Notes under the pieces: generated by a model
Seen by the model: the letters and a program-made list of their open reading frames with translations, nothing else
Database searches by the model: none
What the model was told of the DNA's origin: nothing
Shown: piece after piece, positions 10,574-21,915 of the stretch
How positions within the stretch are numbered: the first letter of the stretch is position 1
How the letters are laid out: every line of letters starts with the position of its first letter
Translations under genes and position numbers: made by a program
Source: Peronospora farinosa
Taxonomy: Eukaryota > Oomycota > Peronosporomycetes > Peronosporales > Peronosporaceae
Direction of reading: 5' to 3'
Assembly: GCA_947646735.1 (NCBI GenBank)
Contig: CANTFK010000992.1
Location: 186,001-250,000, forward strand
DNA length: 64,000 nt

Positions 10574-11530
10574 CTAAATGAATCGACTGTATCCATGTTG
10601 ATGCCTCGGAAGACACGGAAGCTGCAGGATTTTTCCTAGGCATCTGTCTCTGTTTACGCCGCGTGAGTCTTGCATCATTCGGAGCTGTATATGAAGTCCA
10701 AATGAGACGGGCCTAGCAATGCTGACAGGAGACTGACACGCAAACGTTGTGATTGATTTGAACGCTACAATGTCCACACACATTGTTGTGACAGAATCGT
10801 AGAGACCGGCCATGATTGCGCATGGCGCATGGAGTGTTAGCGGACAAGACTGATCGATATGGGAGTCCATTCATTCATGGTTAGAAAAAGGAAGACCGAG
10901 CTACCAGAACCACCAGAGCAAGCGTGAAATGTGTTCTGTACAATCTTGCAAGCGATTGTCAGAGACACAACTTGCAATCATTCTGGAATGACGCCAAAAT
11001 CCTACTAAGATGGGGAACACGGTGAGAGATTGGCATGATCCGGTTCGTCTGTTCCAACGGATCATCATCATCACCAATGTTAACGCTGTCAGTTTGGTAC
11101 GAGTCTTTCGTGCAGGACGCGTTCAATTGTCGAGTCGGATAGTTCTGTATATTTTTGTGACCGGGGGATACACTTCCTCGGCATATTTTCACGATTCCAT
11201 GCATGCCATAGCATTCAGTATTATCCTTGAAAGCAAAAGGATGAGTGCCTCCGCCGCTCGGCACATCAAGGGTTGTGTTCTTGCGCCAGACCAGGCGTGC
11301 CACGATTGATTCCTTTTCTCGTGGCAGACAAAATTCAGTATGCAGTTCATTGGATTGCGCTCCAGCGGCGATCTCAATGTTTTTGCAGCCGGATGAAGTG
11401 TCCAGCAACGCGTCTACTTTTACATGCATGGACTCGCTAGGGTTTCGATCCGAAAACAAAAACGGCGCAGTCGCCCACATACGTACCCGTAATCACATCA
11501 CCAGCGACGGGCCGAACAACCAAAGCCTTC
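10574..11530 (-). other. Unresolved coding-like cluster, possible multi-exon gene
   Basis: On the minus strand a frame open from about 11530 to 10959 reads a plausible protein (AKALVVRPVAGDVITGTY, then VKVDALLDTSSGCKNIEI and GGGTHPFAFKDNTECYGMHG), ending in an Asp-rich DDDDPLEQ region. It lacks a clear ATG; an upstream start inside 11531-11630 joined through an intron ending in TCTCTAG is possible. A second frame (10870-10574) begins ATG GAC TCC and reads about 98 residues without recognisable motifs. I could not join the two convincingly and do not recognise the family. A GTACGTATG donor-like site at about 11482 may mark an intron. The pieces may be one gene, a decaying gene, or partly noncoding. 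Confidence 0.35.
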
Positions 11531-11541
11531 GCTAGAGACGA

Positions 11542-11555
11542 TCATTATTCAATTT
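11542..11555 (+). promoter_or_regulatory. Oomycete initiator (Inr) element of the PP2C gene
   Basis: The sequence TCATTATTCAATTT fits the core described for oomycete promoters (TCATTYYNCAWTTT) except for A at the first Y. It lies about 75 bp upstream of the PP2C start codon, the usual distance for a transcription start. This is a pattern match by eye, not an experimental site. Confidence 0.6.
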
Positions 11556-11630
11556 GAGTCCACGAGCTCACATCAATAAATTGAGTGCCTGACGAATCAT
11601 CCAACACGACACGAATACACACAATCAACC

Positions 11631-12867
11631 ATGACTGGAACCGTTCTTCACCACAAGTACAAGCGCCCGTCCATTGCAGCCAAGAATCCCATCAAACCTC
11701 CTTGCAAGCAGCTCGAGACAGATGACATGTATGATCTGCCTGTTGGTATCGCCACCGATCGTGGCGTTAAACTCAATCAAGAGGTGCGTCTTTCGATACT
11801 AATGACTTGCACACAGTCTCGTATCAGTTGAACTCACTCTTTGTCTGATCATTTCATTGCCTACAGGACGCGTACTTCATTGGTGGTAAAGTATCCGAGA
11901 GACTCACACTGAATGGCTACTCCAGCTCGGCGAGTGGCTGCTTCGGCATCTTTGACGGCCACGCTGGGGACCGTGCCTCGCGCTTTTGCGCTGAGCGTAT
12001 TTTCTCGCGGATCCTTGAGCAGCTCGCTCACAAGTCGTCCGTGAAAGACGCCATTACAAATGCAGTGCAAGCCCTCGGTACGTCACTCATCTTTGTCATT
12101 TGTCGACAACTGCATTCACATCTAACTCTTGTTCCTCTCTTTTGTCTCCTCTAGATGCTGAATTCTGCACTATTGCTCTTCGCGCTTCCAACTCTACAAT
12201 CGTCTCGAACCCACGACGAAATCATAGACGACCATTCGCCACAGACGACGGCTCGACACTTCTCGTCGCCATTGTTCGTGACGGACTTTTGCATGTAGGC
12301 AACGTCGGTGACTCGCGTGCTGTCGTTGTCACCCGTGGTGGCGACGCCATTCCCATGTCTTTCGACCAGAAACCCAATCACAAGAATGAGCGCAAGCGCT
12401 TGGAATCCAAGGGCGCTTTCGTCACGGGCAAGCCCTCCTTCATGTACAAGGTCTGGCCTCTGAAAAAGTTGATCGACGTACCCCGTGTAAATGGCCAGTT
12501 GGCAGTCTCGCGCTCCATCGGCGACGTGTCATTAAAGCCATACATCTCGTGTGATCCTGAGGTCAAGACTCGCGTGATTTCCAAGAACGATCGGTTCCTC
12601 ATCCTAGCGACGGATGGCCTTTGGGACGTGGTTACCAGTAAGGCAGCAGCCAAGCTCGTGGCTCGATTCAAGGACCCTCAAAAAGCTGCGGACGCCCTCG
12701 TCGCGCTTGCACTGAACAAACGCACTACTGACAACGTCACGGCCTTGGTCGTAGAGCTGGAGACAGACGACTTCAATATCGGCCGCACATCTTCAGTCAC
12801 AACCACATCGTCAGTGAACAGGCCTCACACTTCTTGCTTCACCAGCGTCTTTGGACGCCGTCATTGA
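11631..12867 (+). CDS. Protein phosphatase 2C (PPM family)
   Basis: Exons 11631-11783, 11867-12077 and 12155-12867 give 358 residues. After an unstructured N-terminus the PP2C motifs appear in order: NQEDAYFIGG (metal-binding Asp at the exon 1/2 join), FGIFDGHAGDRAS, DDGSTLLVAI, LHVGNVGDSRAVV, PRVNGQLAVSRSIGD, FLILATDGLWDVV and TTDNVTALVVEL. All Asp residues that hold the two-metal centre are present, so it should be an active Mg/Mn-dependent Ser/Thr phosphatase. No signal peptide or membrane segment is visible, so it is probably cytosolic or nuclear. The C-tail is Ser/Thr-rich. An initiator-like element sits about 75 bp upstream. Substrate cannot be told from sequence. Confidence 0.92.
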
Positions 12868-13654
12868 CCGCGCTCTTTTCATGTTATTAACTATATGCAC
12901 TCAATCCCAAAGGCTAATTTGATGGAATTCACAAGTACTCCTTACATGAAGTCTAGAAGACGCTACGTCCGTATCACTCGATTTTGCACAGCGCTACATC
13001 ATGGACTCGCACTCCGTTTGATCTACATCAGAACGTTCTTCAAGGTGTTCTTTCCATACAAAAATAGTTCAACTAGCTACTCAATCAGCTGCAAATCTAC
13101 AAGCTTTAGGTGCCCCACTTTCCCGTTCTTTCAGTACTTCCCTCTCCGAGAACGAACACAAGTAGCAGCTGCACTGTCTCCCCGTATCGCACTGTCACCA
13201 CAAGCTGCTCTACTCCCAGTAGCTCCACTTTTTCGGATTCCTTTTAGAAAACTGTAAGGAATACAAGCTCCTAGTGATACATGATATTAAAGGTCCTACA
13301 ACTTCAACCACGTAGCAAATAAGACCTTCAACATTACCGATGTACCACGTTGAAGATGGGCGTGTATATGAAGACAAAATGTCAGCCATCATTGTGATGA
13401 TGTAATCGATAATGTTAACGTCATATCATGAGATGCGTCATCACCGACAACATAACGAGCACCACCGATGACTATACAGTACAACAAATGGCTAAAACCT
13501 CGAGTATTAATTAGTACAACTAGTCCGTCATAAAATACGAATTTCTACTTTAGAAATGCTATGCTGTGAGACGACGTTTTACTAGTTTTAGAAACGATTA
13601 CATGACTACATGGTAGTCACTTCAATTCTAGACTCTAGTCTCTATATCATCATA
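12868..13654. other. Intergenic region, nothing recognised
   Basis: The stretch holds the PP2C 3' flank and the lipase 5' flank. Short overlapping frames are present, but none has motifs or plausible composition. The second half is AT-rich. Confidence 0.5.
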
Positions 13655-16289
13655 ATGCCGGCGCTTGAGGTATTCGGACGTCGTAGTCGCGTCGTGGGCA
13701 GTGACGACCTGTACTGCCCGTCACTCTTCCTGTTGTTTTACCAAATGCCATTGATACTACTGTGTGTATTGTACACGAGTGTATGGCGACGATGCTCGTC
13801 CACAGCACTGAATACAAGCGGCCTCTCGTTCTGGTACATCCTCGTCGCTATACCGCTTGTGTTTTTTCGTGGGTGCATCTACCTTATGATTATGCACGTG
13901 TCATCTCAAGGCACAATAGTCGACCATGAGCGTCGCATGCTGATGCCCCGAATGCTGCACGTACATACACTTTGGTCGGGTCTACTCGTGGTCTACGGTA
14001 TTACCGGTCTTTACTGCTGGTATTCCCAGTATTTGTGTCACCCCGATGGACGTTTTGTAGTGGTACGTAATGAAGGAGGTATTTCTATTTCTAAACGGGG
14101 CATTGAATTGAGGTTGTGTACATGAACATATGATTCTTGACTTTAGGCCGTCAGTGGGTTTTTAGTCGCTGAAGTAACGTTTACGTTTTCACTTGGAGTA
14201 TGTATCATGAGTGACATTCAACCGGAAGAGCTATTGGATCAAGTTAAATCTCCAGTTTCAAGTACTTTGGATCCTTATGGTAACGCTATTGATGCTGAAC
14301 GTCAATCGTTGTTGTTGTTGGATGGTACGTCAGGGGCCTCAACTCAAACACGGCGTCCCTGAAAAAAAAGTCGTGCTGATATCATGATGTTTTTTTTCTA
14401 ATGTAGATGCAGAAATGGATCGAGCAGTTCCAAGCTCGGATGTGCATGTACCACAGAGTCAAAAGTTGTGGAAACAACGGTGTACACGGTGCTGCATGTG
14501 TCTGCGGTGCTTTACGTGCAATTTGTTTGGTGGAGCAGGCACTCACCATGATAGTATGTCGGTAGTGGCAAAAGTGTTTTCGAGGTTGTTCTACGGTAGT
14601 CCGAATCTCGTGATATCGGACATTATAGCAGGTTTTGTGCTTCTGGCAGCGGTGCAGGCATATGAAGATCATCATGAGATTGTTGCTACCTCGCCTCATC
14701 GAGAAGAAGACGAAGAAGTGGAAGAGACGCTTGGAAAAATTCGTGCTAGAATTCGCGCTAGCACAAGCAAGATGACATTACTTGGCAATGGAGCTGCAAC
14801 CACGGCTTCAGCGAGAAACGCGTCTCGGAGATCGACGGCGTTACCGGCTTCCGCATCGGACGGCAACGATACGAGCCAGTTTGTCTCCATTAGCATTCCT
14901 TCCTCGATCGAGTCCCAGAGGCAACACGGCGTTGGCTTTGAGAATTCGGCCAAGCCTTTTTACTACCATCCTACAGATCCTCACCTCAATGACATGGAGC
15001 TGACGAGAACGTTGAAGGAGTTGGCACACTTTATGAAATATGCGATTGGTATCTACGGTTGGATGCTGTTTGTGTGGTCTCATCCGTGGAGCGGTACGTT
15101 TGGGATAGCCTTTTCTTGCCTGCGTCGCAACCTGCGATGGGTGCATGGTGATAACTGGTTTCGCCTCGGCCAGACCGCACTGCAGCTTGAAACGAAGTTG
15201 CACAGTGATGATATCGTGTACGCGAGTTTCCGTAACTCGGTATACCGGCCAGCTTTTGCAGTGATGCTAGACCACGGACGCAAGGAGGTTGTTATTGCGA
15301 TCCGTGGTACACTGTCTCTGGAAGACTGCCTTACTGATGCCATTGCATACGGTATGTCCATGAACGACGTGGTCGATCGGTGGGGGTGTGATGGCACGGA
15401 CGAGTACGCACACCAGGGCTTCCTTACGTGTGCCGAGTCGGTGTGTCTGGAGCTCAAACGTCTCGGTGTCCTCGAAATGCTTTTTGATAATAAATCTACT
15501 GCAGCAGTTGCAACGGGCGAGGTTAACCTGTGTGAACGTGGTGCGTATCGCGACTACGGTCTCGTGGTTACTGGCCACTCGCTTGGAGCTAGTACGGCAG
15601 TACTATTGTCGATCCTGCTCCGTCCCAGGTACCCGAACCTTCGTTGCTTTGCGTACAGCCCTTCGGGCTGCACTGTGTCTCCTAGACTCGCAGCTCGTTG
15701 CGCAGCCTTCACGACTTCGCTCGTTCTGGGCGACGACATCATTGCTCGGTCATCGATCACTTCAGCCGAGGTACTGCGTGACAGTGTGCTAGATTTGATT
15801 GGTAGAAGCAAGGTGAATAAGGCTGTTATCTTACGGCAAGTCATTTCCTGGAGGAATCCAGATGAGCTGCTTTATAGAGAATCAGATGAACGTTCTGCTG
15901 TTGACGACGACGGAAGCGGGTCTACAAAAGTGCGCTCGACGTTCATAGCGCATTTGTCCAATTATCGCACGATGCTACAGCGTATACAGGAATCGGAACC
16001 AATCCATGAATTGACCATCCCTGGACGTGTGGTGCATCTCAAGCGCGTAGTGCGTGCCAAGGAAGTAGCTGGGTGCTGGGTTTGCTGTCGTCCTGGAGGC
16101 GGCGGAATATGCTGCACTGCGCGCACGAACTATCGTTTTGCTTGGGCTGTGGAAGATCAGTTCAAGCAGATCCGCATTGGACGAACTATGCTGGATGATC
16201 ACTTCCCTGACAAAGTCCATCACGTGCTTCAGGACTGCGTGAAGCGCTTGCGCAGGAATCAGGACGAGAACGAGACTCAGTGTCTATAA
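13655..16289 (+). CDS. sn1-specific diacylglycerol lipase-like class 3 lipase (DAGL type)
   Basis: Exons 13655-14062, 14147-14324 and 14407-16289 give about 822 residues. The start at 13655 was chosen because MPALEVFGRR...VGSDDL matches the conserved beginning of animal diacylglycerol lipases, although an upstream ATG at 13610 is in frame. Four hydrophobic segments (for example LFLLFYQMPLILLCVLY and FWYILVAIPLVFF) form the N-terminal membrane domain. The lipase_3 fold follows: VVIAIRGTLSLEDCLTD, then TGHSLGAS with nucleophile Ser587, LGDDII with the likely catalytic Asp near 638, and a C-terminal HHVLQD with the likely His near 799. Such enzymes release 2-acylglycerol from diacylglycerol at membranes. 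A Cys-rich insert (CWVCCRPGGGGICC) near residue 730 may be palmitoylated or bind metal. It is convergent with the myotubularin gene. Confidence 0.88.
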
Positions 16290-16408
16290 GAATGGATCAT
16301 ATTTACGAGCGTTGCCCTGTTCACAGTGTCATTAAGGCAAGACAGGCTATATGCATGACGATTATTTTTTTTGCGGGTAATCAAGCACTTTATCGATTCA
16401 AGTTGTCG

Positions 16409-18835
16409 TTACCGTGGCGTACGGCCACATACGACGCATTGAAGGACGTTGGCTGCGTTAGTCTTGGTGCAAAGGCCGCATGTCCACGGTGCTGTTTGCA
16501 CTAACATCGGTGCTGACGTAGGATATGGTGTTGGTGTTCGTGGCAACACTGGAGGAGCACGGGCATCATTCAAACTTCCATCGCTGCTAATGGAGCTGCA
16601 ATTGCTGCTAGAATGGTGGAAATCATTTGAGAAACTTCCCTGGTCGATAGGCATCTCTGGCTGGTGTTTTTGCTGGATGCGCGCAGACATGTCCGATTCT
16701 GCTGCTGCTGAATACAACGGCGGATACGAAACGCATGGTGACCGTGGAAGAGGAGCAGACTTTGCTGTAGCAGAGCCAAGTTCGTCTTCTAACGCGCGGA
16801 TCCTACGCAGTGCAGCCATCATGGCAATCTCCATATCTTCCTGTGCACCACTAGACGCTGCAGTGTCTTCTCCTAAATCGTTCACTGCGTACATTGGTGG
16901 AGTAGGATTACCTGCCGGTGATGCTGGAAACGGAGCCCCGCGAAAGTAGTATGAACTCCACAACGTTACTTGACGTAACACGGACGATGGGTCCGGCAAC
17001 AACGCTGCTGTGTTGCTACCACGGTAAAACGGATTCACGAAACGATCATCCTTCAGGACAGACGCATAAAGTGAAGGGGTTCGTTCACGCACACTCCAGG
17101 TGCCACGCTCGCACTCGCAGTTTCCCAAAAACGTGCCGTATCTCCCGGAGAAAATTGCGTCTGCCATTGTCTCAAGCATACGTTCATTGAATTCAAAGTG
17201 TGTTGGAAAGATGCGAATGAGCTGCCACACGCAATCGAGGAACTGCAGGAAAATCGGCGCTTGTTGATCGTCGTCATCTTCAGCCTTACCAGGCGCGACA
17301 CGATCCTGAAATTTGTGACCAGCACGAACCCATTCCTTCTCAATCACCTCAAGAAAGCCTCGGCGTGTACGATAATGACCGTCGACTAGTAGTTGTGCAA
17401 GGCCACAGAGTTGAGCCGTGCGGTCCCAACCATCGCTACAGTGCACAACCACGGTGGTGGCTTGGGCTTCAAGTGCGCGTGCAACTTGCAGTGCCCCACT
17501 CAGGACGCGGCGCACATGCAAAAGCCATTTAGTATCCTCGACGCGAGTGCCCCACGAGAGATCAATTGACTCCGTGTTGTTTATTGAAGCCATGAAGCCT
17601 CCTAGACTACGAACAGCTTCGATGCTCTCGCGCATGGCGTGAATATTCCCAATGTTTAAGAACGTCACACGTGCATGAGCAAGATTCCCACTCTCCGTAC
17701 CGCCACCTGTCAAGTTGTTTACACGCGCATTCAACTCTGGACGACAATCTGCAATCCAAATCATGCGAGTTTTTGTCCCTGAACACAACGATGTTGGACC
17801 AGATGAAGCACGAGCAATGTGGAGCAGATACTCTTCGTCTGCAGGACTCTGGGTATGAAGAATACCGCGATTAGGCTGCGCGCATCGCCATAGTGCAGCA
17901 CCGTTCTGCGCGTGCACGTAACTACATATCGGTAGTCTTCCCTTCGAACGAAATGAAGCCACAGCCCCCACCACCGAGTCACTAGCAGCTGCTGGTACCA
18001 CAAGTTGTCGAGGATACGTCGGACACATTGCAAATGCAGTATTCAGCTCGGTCACTCTGTACGCACTGCTTCCATCTCTCAAGGCGACGCCCATTCTTGT
18101 AAAATCTTCATACAGATCGTACAATGCGTGTCCCTGCAAGTCTTCGGGTGTCAAGAATTCCATCGACTTGAATGCAAACAAACTCAATGGTGAGTCGACA
18201 TAAGCGTATCGGTTCAATGTGAGCAAGAGTTTTGTCACGTCTCCTTCTAACGTCCATGATCTCAAGTCCTTGAATTTGACTACGAGTCTTGTAGGTATCA
18301 AACCTCCTCCATTCGTGTACGTGTTCAAGGGCCTCGACGACGACGTTGTTGCTTGTGGGTACAATAACCTCGCAATTGAAGCTCGTGGCATTCCATACAT
18401 GGCCATGTCGAGTAGTCGATGGAATCCGCCAATTTCTCGTAACGAAGAGCTCTGAGGTTCAAATCGTAAGCGGTACGACGTAATGTAGAGCGTCCCTGGA
18501 ATTTCTGGAAGAGCTAAAGCTCCAGGAAAGACAAAGGAACAAGTAATAGTAGAGACCACCGTCTCTCCTGGTAAATATTGGAGTCTATTCTCTCTCGAGA
18601 GAGCTTCGTTTAAAGGGGAGAGTTCAAACGACGAGGAAGAGGAAGAGGAAGGTGAAAAGGACGGAGTATTTTCAGAGACCGTTGGGACGTGGGGCGTGAC
18701 AGCTTTCGGTACTAATGCCATGATACGAGACATTCGAGCGTGATGAGAGCATTGGCCGGTCGAATCATTCGCTAAAGACGAGCATCGAGCTCCTATATGA
18801 GTAATGGCAGTACACGTTCCTGCAGGTGCCGACAT
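16409..18835 (-). CDS. Myotubularin-family phosphoinositide 3-phosphatase with C-terminal RanBP2 zinc finger
   Basis: Single exon, 808 residues from the first ATG (18835). Near the N-terminus is a small Cys/His motif (CTAITHIGARC...CSHH). A PH-GRAM domain follows (PGETVVSTITCSF, GTLYITSYRLRFEP). The phosphatase domain contains WRCAQPNRGI-type sequence, IWIADCRPELNARVN, GNIHAMRES and the active site CSDGWDRT with Cys465 and its Arg, so it should be active on PI3P or PI(3,5)P2. Further conserved elements are the VIEKEWVRAGHKFQDR and IFLQFLDCVWQL stretches. The last 30 residues form a RanBP2-type zinc finger (WTCGLCTKTNAANVLQCVVC) where animal relatives often carry a FYVE domain. Ser-rich low-complexity runs surround the domains. 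It presumably acts on endosomal membranes. Confidence 0.92.
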   Translation of the reverse strand: MSAPAGTCTAITHIGARCSSLANDSTGQCSHHARMSRIMALVPKAVTPHVPTVSENTPSFSPSSSSSSSFELSPLNEALSRENRLQYLPGETVVSTITCSFVFPGALALPEIPGTLYITSYRLRFEPQSSSLREIGGFHRLLDMAMYGMPRASIARLLYPQATTSSSRPLNTYTNGGGLIPTRLVVKFKDLRSWTLEGDVTKLLLTLNRYAYVDSPLSLFAFKSMEFLTPEDLQGHALYDLYEDFTRMGVALRDGSSAYRVTELNTAFAMCPTYPRQLVVPAAASDSVVGAVASFRSKGRLPICSYVHAQNGAALWRCAQPNRGILHTQSPADEEYLLHIARASSGPTSLCSGTKTRMIWIADCRPELNARVNNLTGGGTESGNLAHARVTFLNIGNIHAMRESIEAVRSLGGFMASINNTESIDLSWGTRVEDTKWLLHVRRVLSGALQVARALEAQATTVVVHCSDGWDRTAQLCGLAQLLVDGHYRTRRGFLEVIEKEWVRAGHKFQDRVAPGKAEDDDDQQAPIFLQFLDCVWQLIRIFPTHFEFNERMLETMADAIFSGRYGTFLGNCECERGTWSVRERTPSLYASVLKDDRFVNPFYRGSNTAALLPDPSSVLRQVTLWSSYYFRGAPFPASPAGNPTPPMYAVNDLGEDTAASSGAQEDMEIAMMAALRRIRALEDELGSATAKSAPLPRSPCVSYPPLYSAAAESDMSARIQQKHQPEMPIDQGSFSNDFHHSSSNCSSISSDGSLNDARAPPVLPRTPTPYPTSAPMLVQTAPWTCGLCTKTNAANVLQCVVCGRTPR

Positions 18836-18943
18836 TTTACTGAATGACTGGCTGGGAGGTGGTTGGTTAATGGAGACTTTCAATTCGAATTTAACAAGAC
18901 CAACAAGTGGGGATTTGGAGACACGGGTAGCGAGTGAGTAACG

Positions 18944-19648
18944 TCACATTGAAAGGAGCACGAGAGTTATCATCACTATTGCAACATGAAGACTTGATCG
19001 TGACGTGGTTGAGCAGGAAAAGGGAAAAAAACCGCGTGGTTCTCGTCGATTCGGGGCAGACATGGTCTTGTTGCGTTGTGGAATTGTAGCATTCAAATCT
19101 TGATCGGTTGTCGTGGGTGAAGTGATGGAAGGAATACGAGTCGTAGTAGCTGTCATGCCATCGCATAACTCCGTGTCACTCTGTCCAAAGTTTTGTGTCC
19201 AAAAGTGCTTGTACAGTCCATCTGAAGTGTACGCGTAGGCACTGCCTAACATGGTAAAGTCACCCAAGATGTTATGACGGTGGCCTTCCGAGTTCATCCA
19301 GGCATCCATGACTTCCGTTACATCAACTTGTCCAGCAGCGACGTTCTCGGCCACGCCACGCCAATCGTATCCGGCGGCAGATACTCGTTCCGCAGGTGTG
19401 GAACCGTTCGAACCAGTATGGTCCATAAAATTATTCGCAGCTTGGTCGTCCGAGTGACCTTGAGCTGCTAGTTGCAATTTCTTGTTGATGCAAAGAAGTG
19501 GAAGTCCTTGAGCACTTCGTTCGAGATTTACGCGCTCGAGCATAAGAGCTTCATAATCGAAAGTTTGAGTATACGTCTGCAGTCGACGTAGAGATCCTGA
19601 AGCAGTAGCTACGAGAAGAAAAAGCACCGAGGTGGTCCAAAGTTTCAT
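18944..19648 (-). CDS. Secreted CAP/SCP (PR-1-like) protein
   Basis: Single exon, 234 residues. The first 19 residues form a clear signal peptide (MKLWTTSVLFLLVATASGS). The CAP domain spans about residues 33-158: LMLERVNLERSAQGLPLL, AAQGHSDDQA, the conserved FMDHTGSNG, AENVAAGQ, MNSEGHRHNILGDF and a late HFWTQNFG. The two His residues of the CAP cavity (in SDDQAANNFMDH and GHRHN) are visible. A Thr/Ser-rich region is followed by a hydrophobic C-terminus (IVMITLVLLSM), which suggests a GPI-anchor signal or C-terminal membrane segment. Oomycetes secrete several CAP proteins, possibly acting on sterols or at the host interface; no specific role can be assigned. Confidence 0.9.
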   Translation of the reverse strand: MKLWTTSVLFLLVATASGSLRRLQTYTQTFDYEALMLERVNLERSAQGLPLLCINKKLQLAAQGHSDDQAANNFMDHTGSNGSTPAERVSAAGYDWRGVAENVAAGQVDVTEVMDAWMNSEGHRHNILGDFTMLGSAYAYTSDGLYKHFWTQNFGQSDTELCDGMTATTTRIPSITSPTTTDQDLNATIPQRNKTMSAPNRREPRGFFPFSCSTTSRSSLHVAIVMITLVLLSM

Positions 19649-19824
19649 TATTGAGACGATCGGATCGAATAGGAAGGATTACAAAGTGATCGCCATGAAA
19701 CGAACACCGACCTGGCAGCGGTTACAGGAATAATAGACACACCATCTGAGTGCTGATGGATATCTTCTCTGGCTTTGTCTGCCATCAAGTGTCGCATGCA
19801 GAAGGAATAACGGAGAGACCGGTA

Positions 19825-21217
19825 CTACTGGGTACTACCAGTCTTCTGCTTTGTTGTCGGGGTTGGTGACGCCTTTGTAGCCTTACGTTTGACTCGAGAC
19901 TTCTTCTCTTGACCTGGTACTTCCAACTTGAAAGCAGACAAATCTGCCGCGAACAAAACACTATGAGCCCAACCAGCTTGAGGTGCAAAACGCGTCCGGA
20001 AAAGATCGCCAACCATACGATACACGGTCGGTGTGATACTCTTTCGTTCACTGAGAGTCGCGTCCAATTCGCGGCATGCGATTTGCCACACGTGCGTGTC
20101 AACAGGAATGGCCTCCATCTTTTCCAGTGAAAAGAGCGCCACACAGTCTGCTACTTTTCTCCCAACGCCTGAAAATACCATCAGATCATCCTGATACGCA
20201 TGATACAGTGTCATCTTTTCCTGTGGCTCGTCGTCACTCGCGAATGTGCTCGACTTTCGCTTCTTCTTCACTTCCGGACGGACGATTTTACCGTCTCGGA
20301 TATCGTTGAGATATGAGACTCCTCCGAGTTTTTGTAGCTGCTTTGCAGTCTTTACGATGAAAGCGGCTCGATAGCCAAACCCCAGAGTTCGCAGTGTAGT
20401 TTCTTCACACTTGGCAGCTAGTGTATCAACCGAAGGGAACGCGTAGAAATGACGGTCTTGTTCTTTGTAAATCAAATCTCCGTACGTGGCTTTGAGTTTA
20501 TCGACCATCCCTTGGATCCGAGCAATGTTGTTGTTCGACGAGCAGATGAACGAGAACAAACACTCCACAGGGTCCTGTCGCACGATCCTCAGTCCTCGCA
20601 TTCTCAAAAGAATCGTTGTCATCGAATCACTCGTTGTCGTCCAGCGCTCGTACAATGGCTCAGCATCCACCTACAAGAATCATATCAACAAGACGGACCT
20701 AAGTATTCTCACTTCTTCTTCTTCATCTACTGTCAGCAAAGGCTTACTTCCAACCGAAAGTAGTGTGATAGCTCCTCAATCCCCTCAGTTGTAGGCACTG
20801 CAAAACACAACAACATCAGAATCTCAAGTGTAAACTTCTTCTGATCTCTAGTCGAAGCAATGACATACAGTCCGACGGATGGAGACACTGGAAGTGCACA
20901 ATGTCATCACGTTCCCGCAACGCAAAGACTCGGTGCCCCACAACTCCTAGCCATGATGACACTTGTCTTGGATGTCTTTGCCAGGCGAAAACTTGTCCAG
21001 ATTCCAGTGTGAGAGCGCATGAAAGCTCCCGAGTACTGCACAAAGGTGTCCAATCGTTGAGATTGAATTCCTCCGCCTTCACGTGGGTTTTGAAGGTAGG
21101 AATTGCTGCAGAAGACGCAAATACGACAGACGAAGAGATGCCTGGAAGGTTGTTATCAAAACTCTTTACCTTGACGTCACGCGAAGCGGCAGTCACAAGA
21201 CGAACGGAACGCCGCAT
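19825..21217 (-). CDS. OGG1: 8-oxoguanine DNA glycosylase/AP lyase OGG1
   Basis: Exons 21217-20869, 20797-20748 and 20670-19825 give about 414 residues. The N-terminal OGG_N domain shows CALTLESGQVFAWQR (the QxFRW-type element). The helix-hairpin-helix glycosylase domain follows: FICSSNNNIARIQGMV, LGFGYRAAFI, then FSGVGRKVADCVALFS with the Schiff-base Lys, and IPVDTHVWQIA with the catalytic Asp. It removes 8-oxoguanine opposite C and nicks the strand by beta-elimination. The chosen start (MRRSVRLVTAASR) is Arg-rich and free of acidic residues early on, consistent with a mitochondrial presequence. An upstream ATG (about 21408) opens another frame that could belong to an extra 5' exon, but I could not join it. 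The C-terminus is Lys/Thr-rich. Confidence 0.9.
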
Positions 21218-21915
21218 AATCGAGAGCGAAGATTCAAAATACCGAGTAGCCAATGGTTTCTAACAATCCCCCCCCCCCCCACGTACTCTCCTGGAAGACG
21301 GTCGAATGCTGGCGTCCAGTCACGGCTTGAATGGGACTGACCACATTCGCCTAAAAAACGACTACGTGGGAGTACGGGAAGACCGATCACCTTCCGAATA
21401 CGAGCCATACAACGTCAGCAAGTGACGTTGTATGGCTCACTACCAGAGGACAGATTGTGATGGAGCGCCTGGAGCGCCACCGATATGCTGCCGGTGGCGT
21501 TCGTGTGTAACCTGATGGCTTAGGAATGAATGCCCACATGTACATACATAGGGGGGAGCTGTTGCTCATACTCTTAGCTTAGGAATCATGTATAAGAACG
21601 ATTCAATGGTCTATGTTTGTAGCCCCATCAACTGAAGTCACGCCTTCGAATTTGGAACGGGAAGTCTTCCCATCATGGGTAGAAGATCAGGAGATGGATA
21701 TCTTTTCATAATCATAAGGATTCAATAGACAGTCGGCTCAGCCCTCACCTTCAACGTCTACTTTCATGAACCCAAGCAATGTGGAATCACTACTACCACC
21801 CTCAATGACGATTTTGTTGACATGCTGCAGAGTCCACCCACCACCTTGTGAATTCTTGCGGGTCGTTGTTTCCATCCATTAGTTTTTTAAATATCACGCA
21901 CGTGGTTAGCAAGTC
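21218..21915. other. Intergenic region with poly-C run and small hairpin
   Basis: The region contains a run of about 12 C near 21270, a perfect 16-bp hairpin at 21402-21438 and otherwise no recognised feature. A short minus-strand frame beginning ATG GCT CGT (about 21408) may be an upstream OGG1 exon or noise. Confidence 0.5.
21402..21438. repeat. Perfect 16-bp inverted repeat with 5-nt loop
   Basis: GAGCCATACAACGTCA at 21402-21417 pairs exactly with TGACGTTGTATGGCTC at 21423-21438 around the loop GCAAG. The arms contain TGACGT/ACGTCA, the CRE/bZIP core, so this could also be two facing bZIP-type sites. It lies in the 5' flank of OGG1. Confidence 0.85.

Noticed and set aside
21110..21190. 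Possible extra intron in OGG1 exon 1 (GTAAAGAG donor, CTGCAG acceptor)
   Set aside because: Removing it would shift the frame relative to the conserved OGG_N domain.
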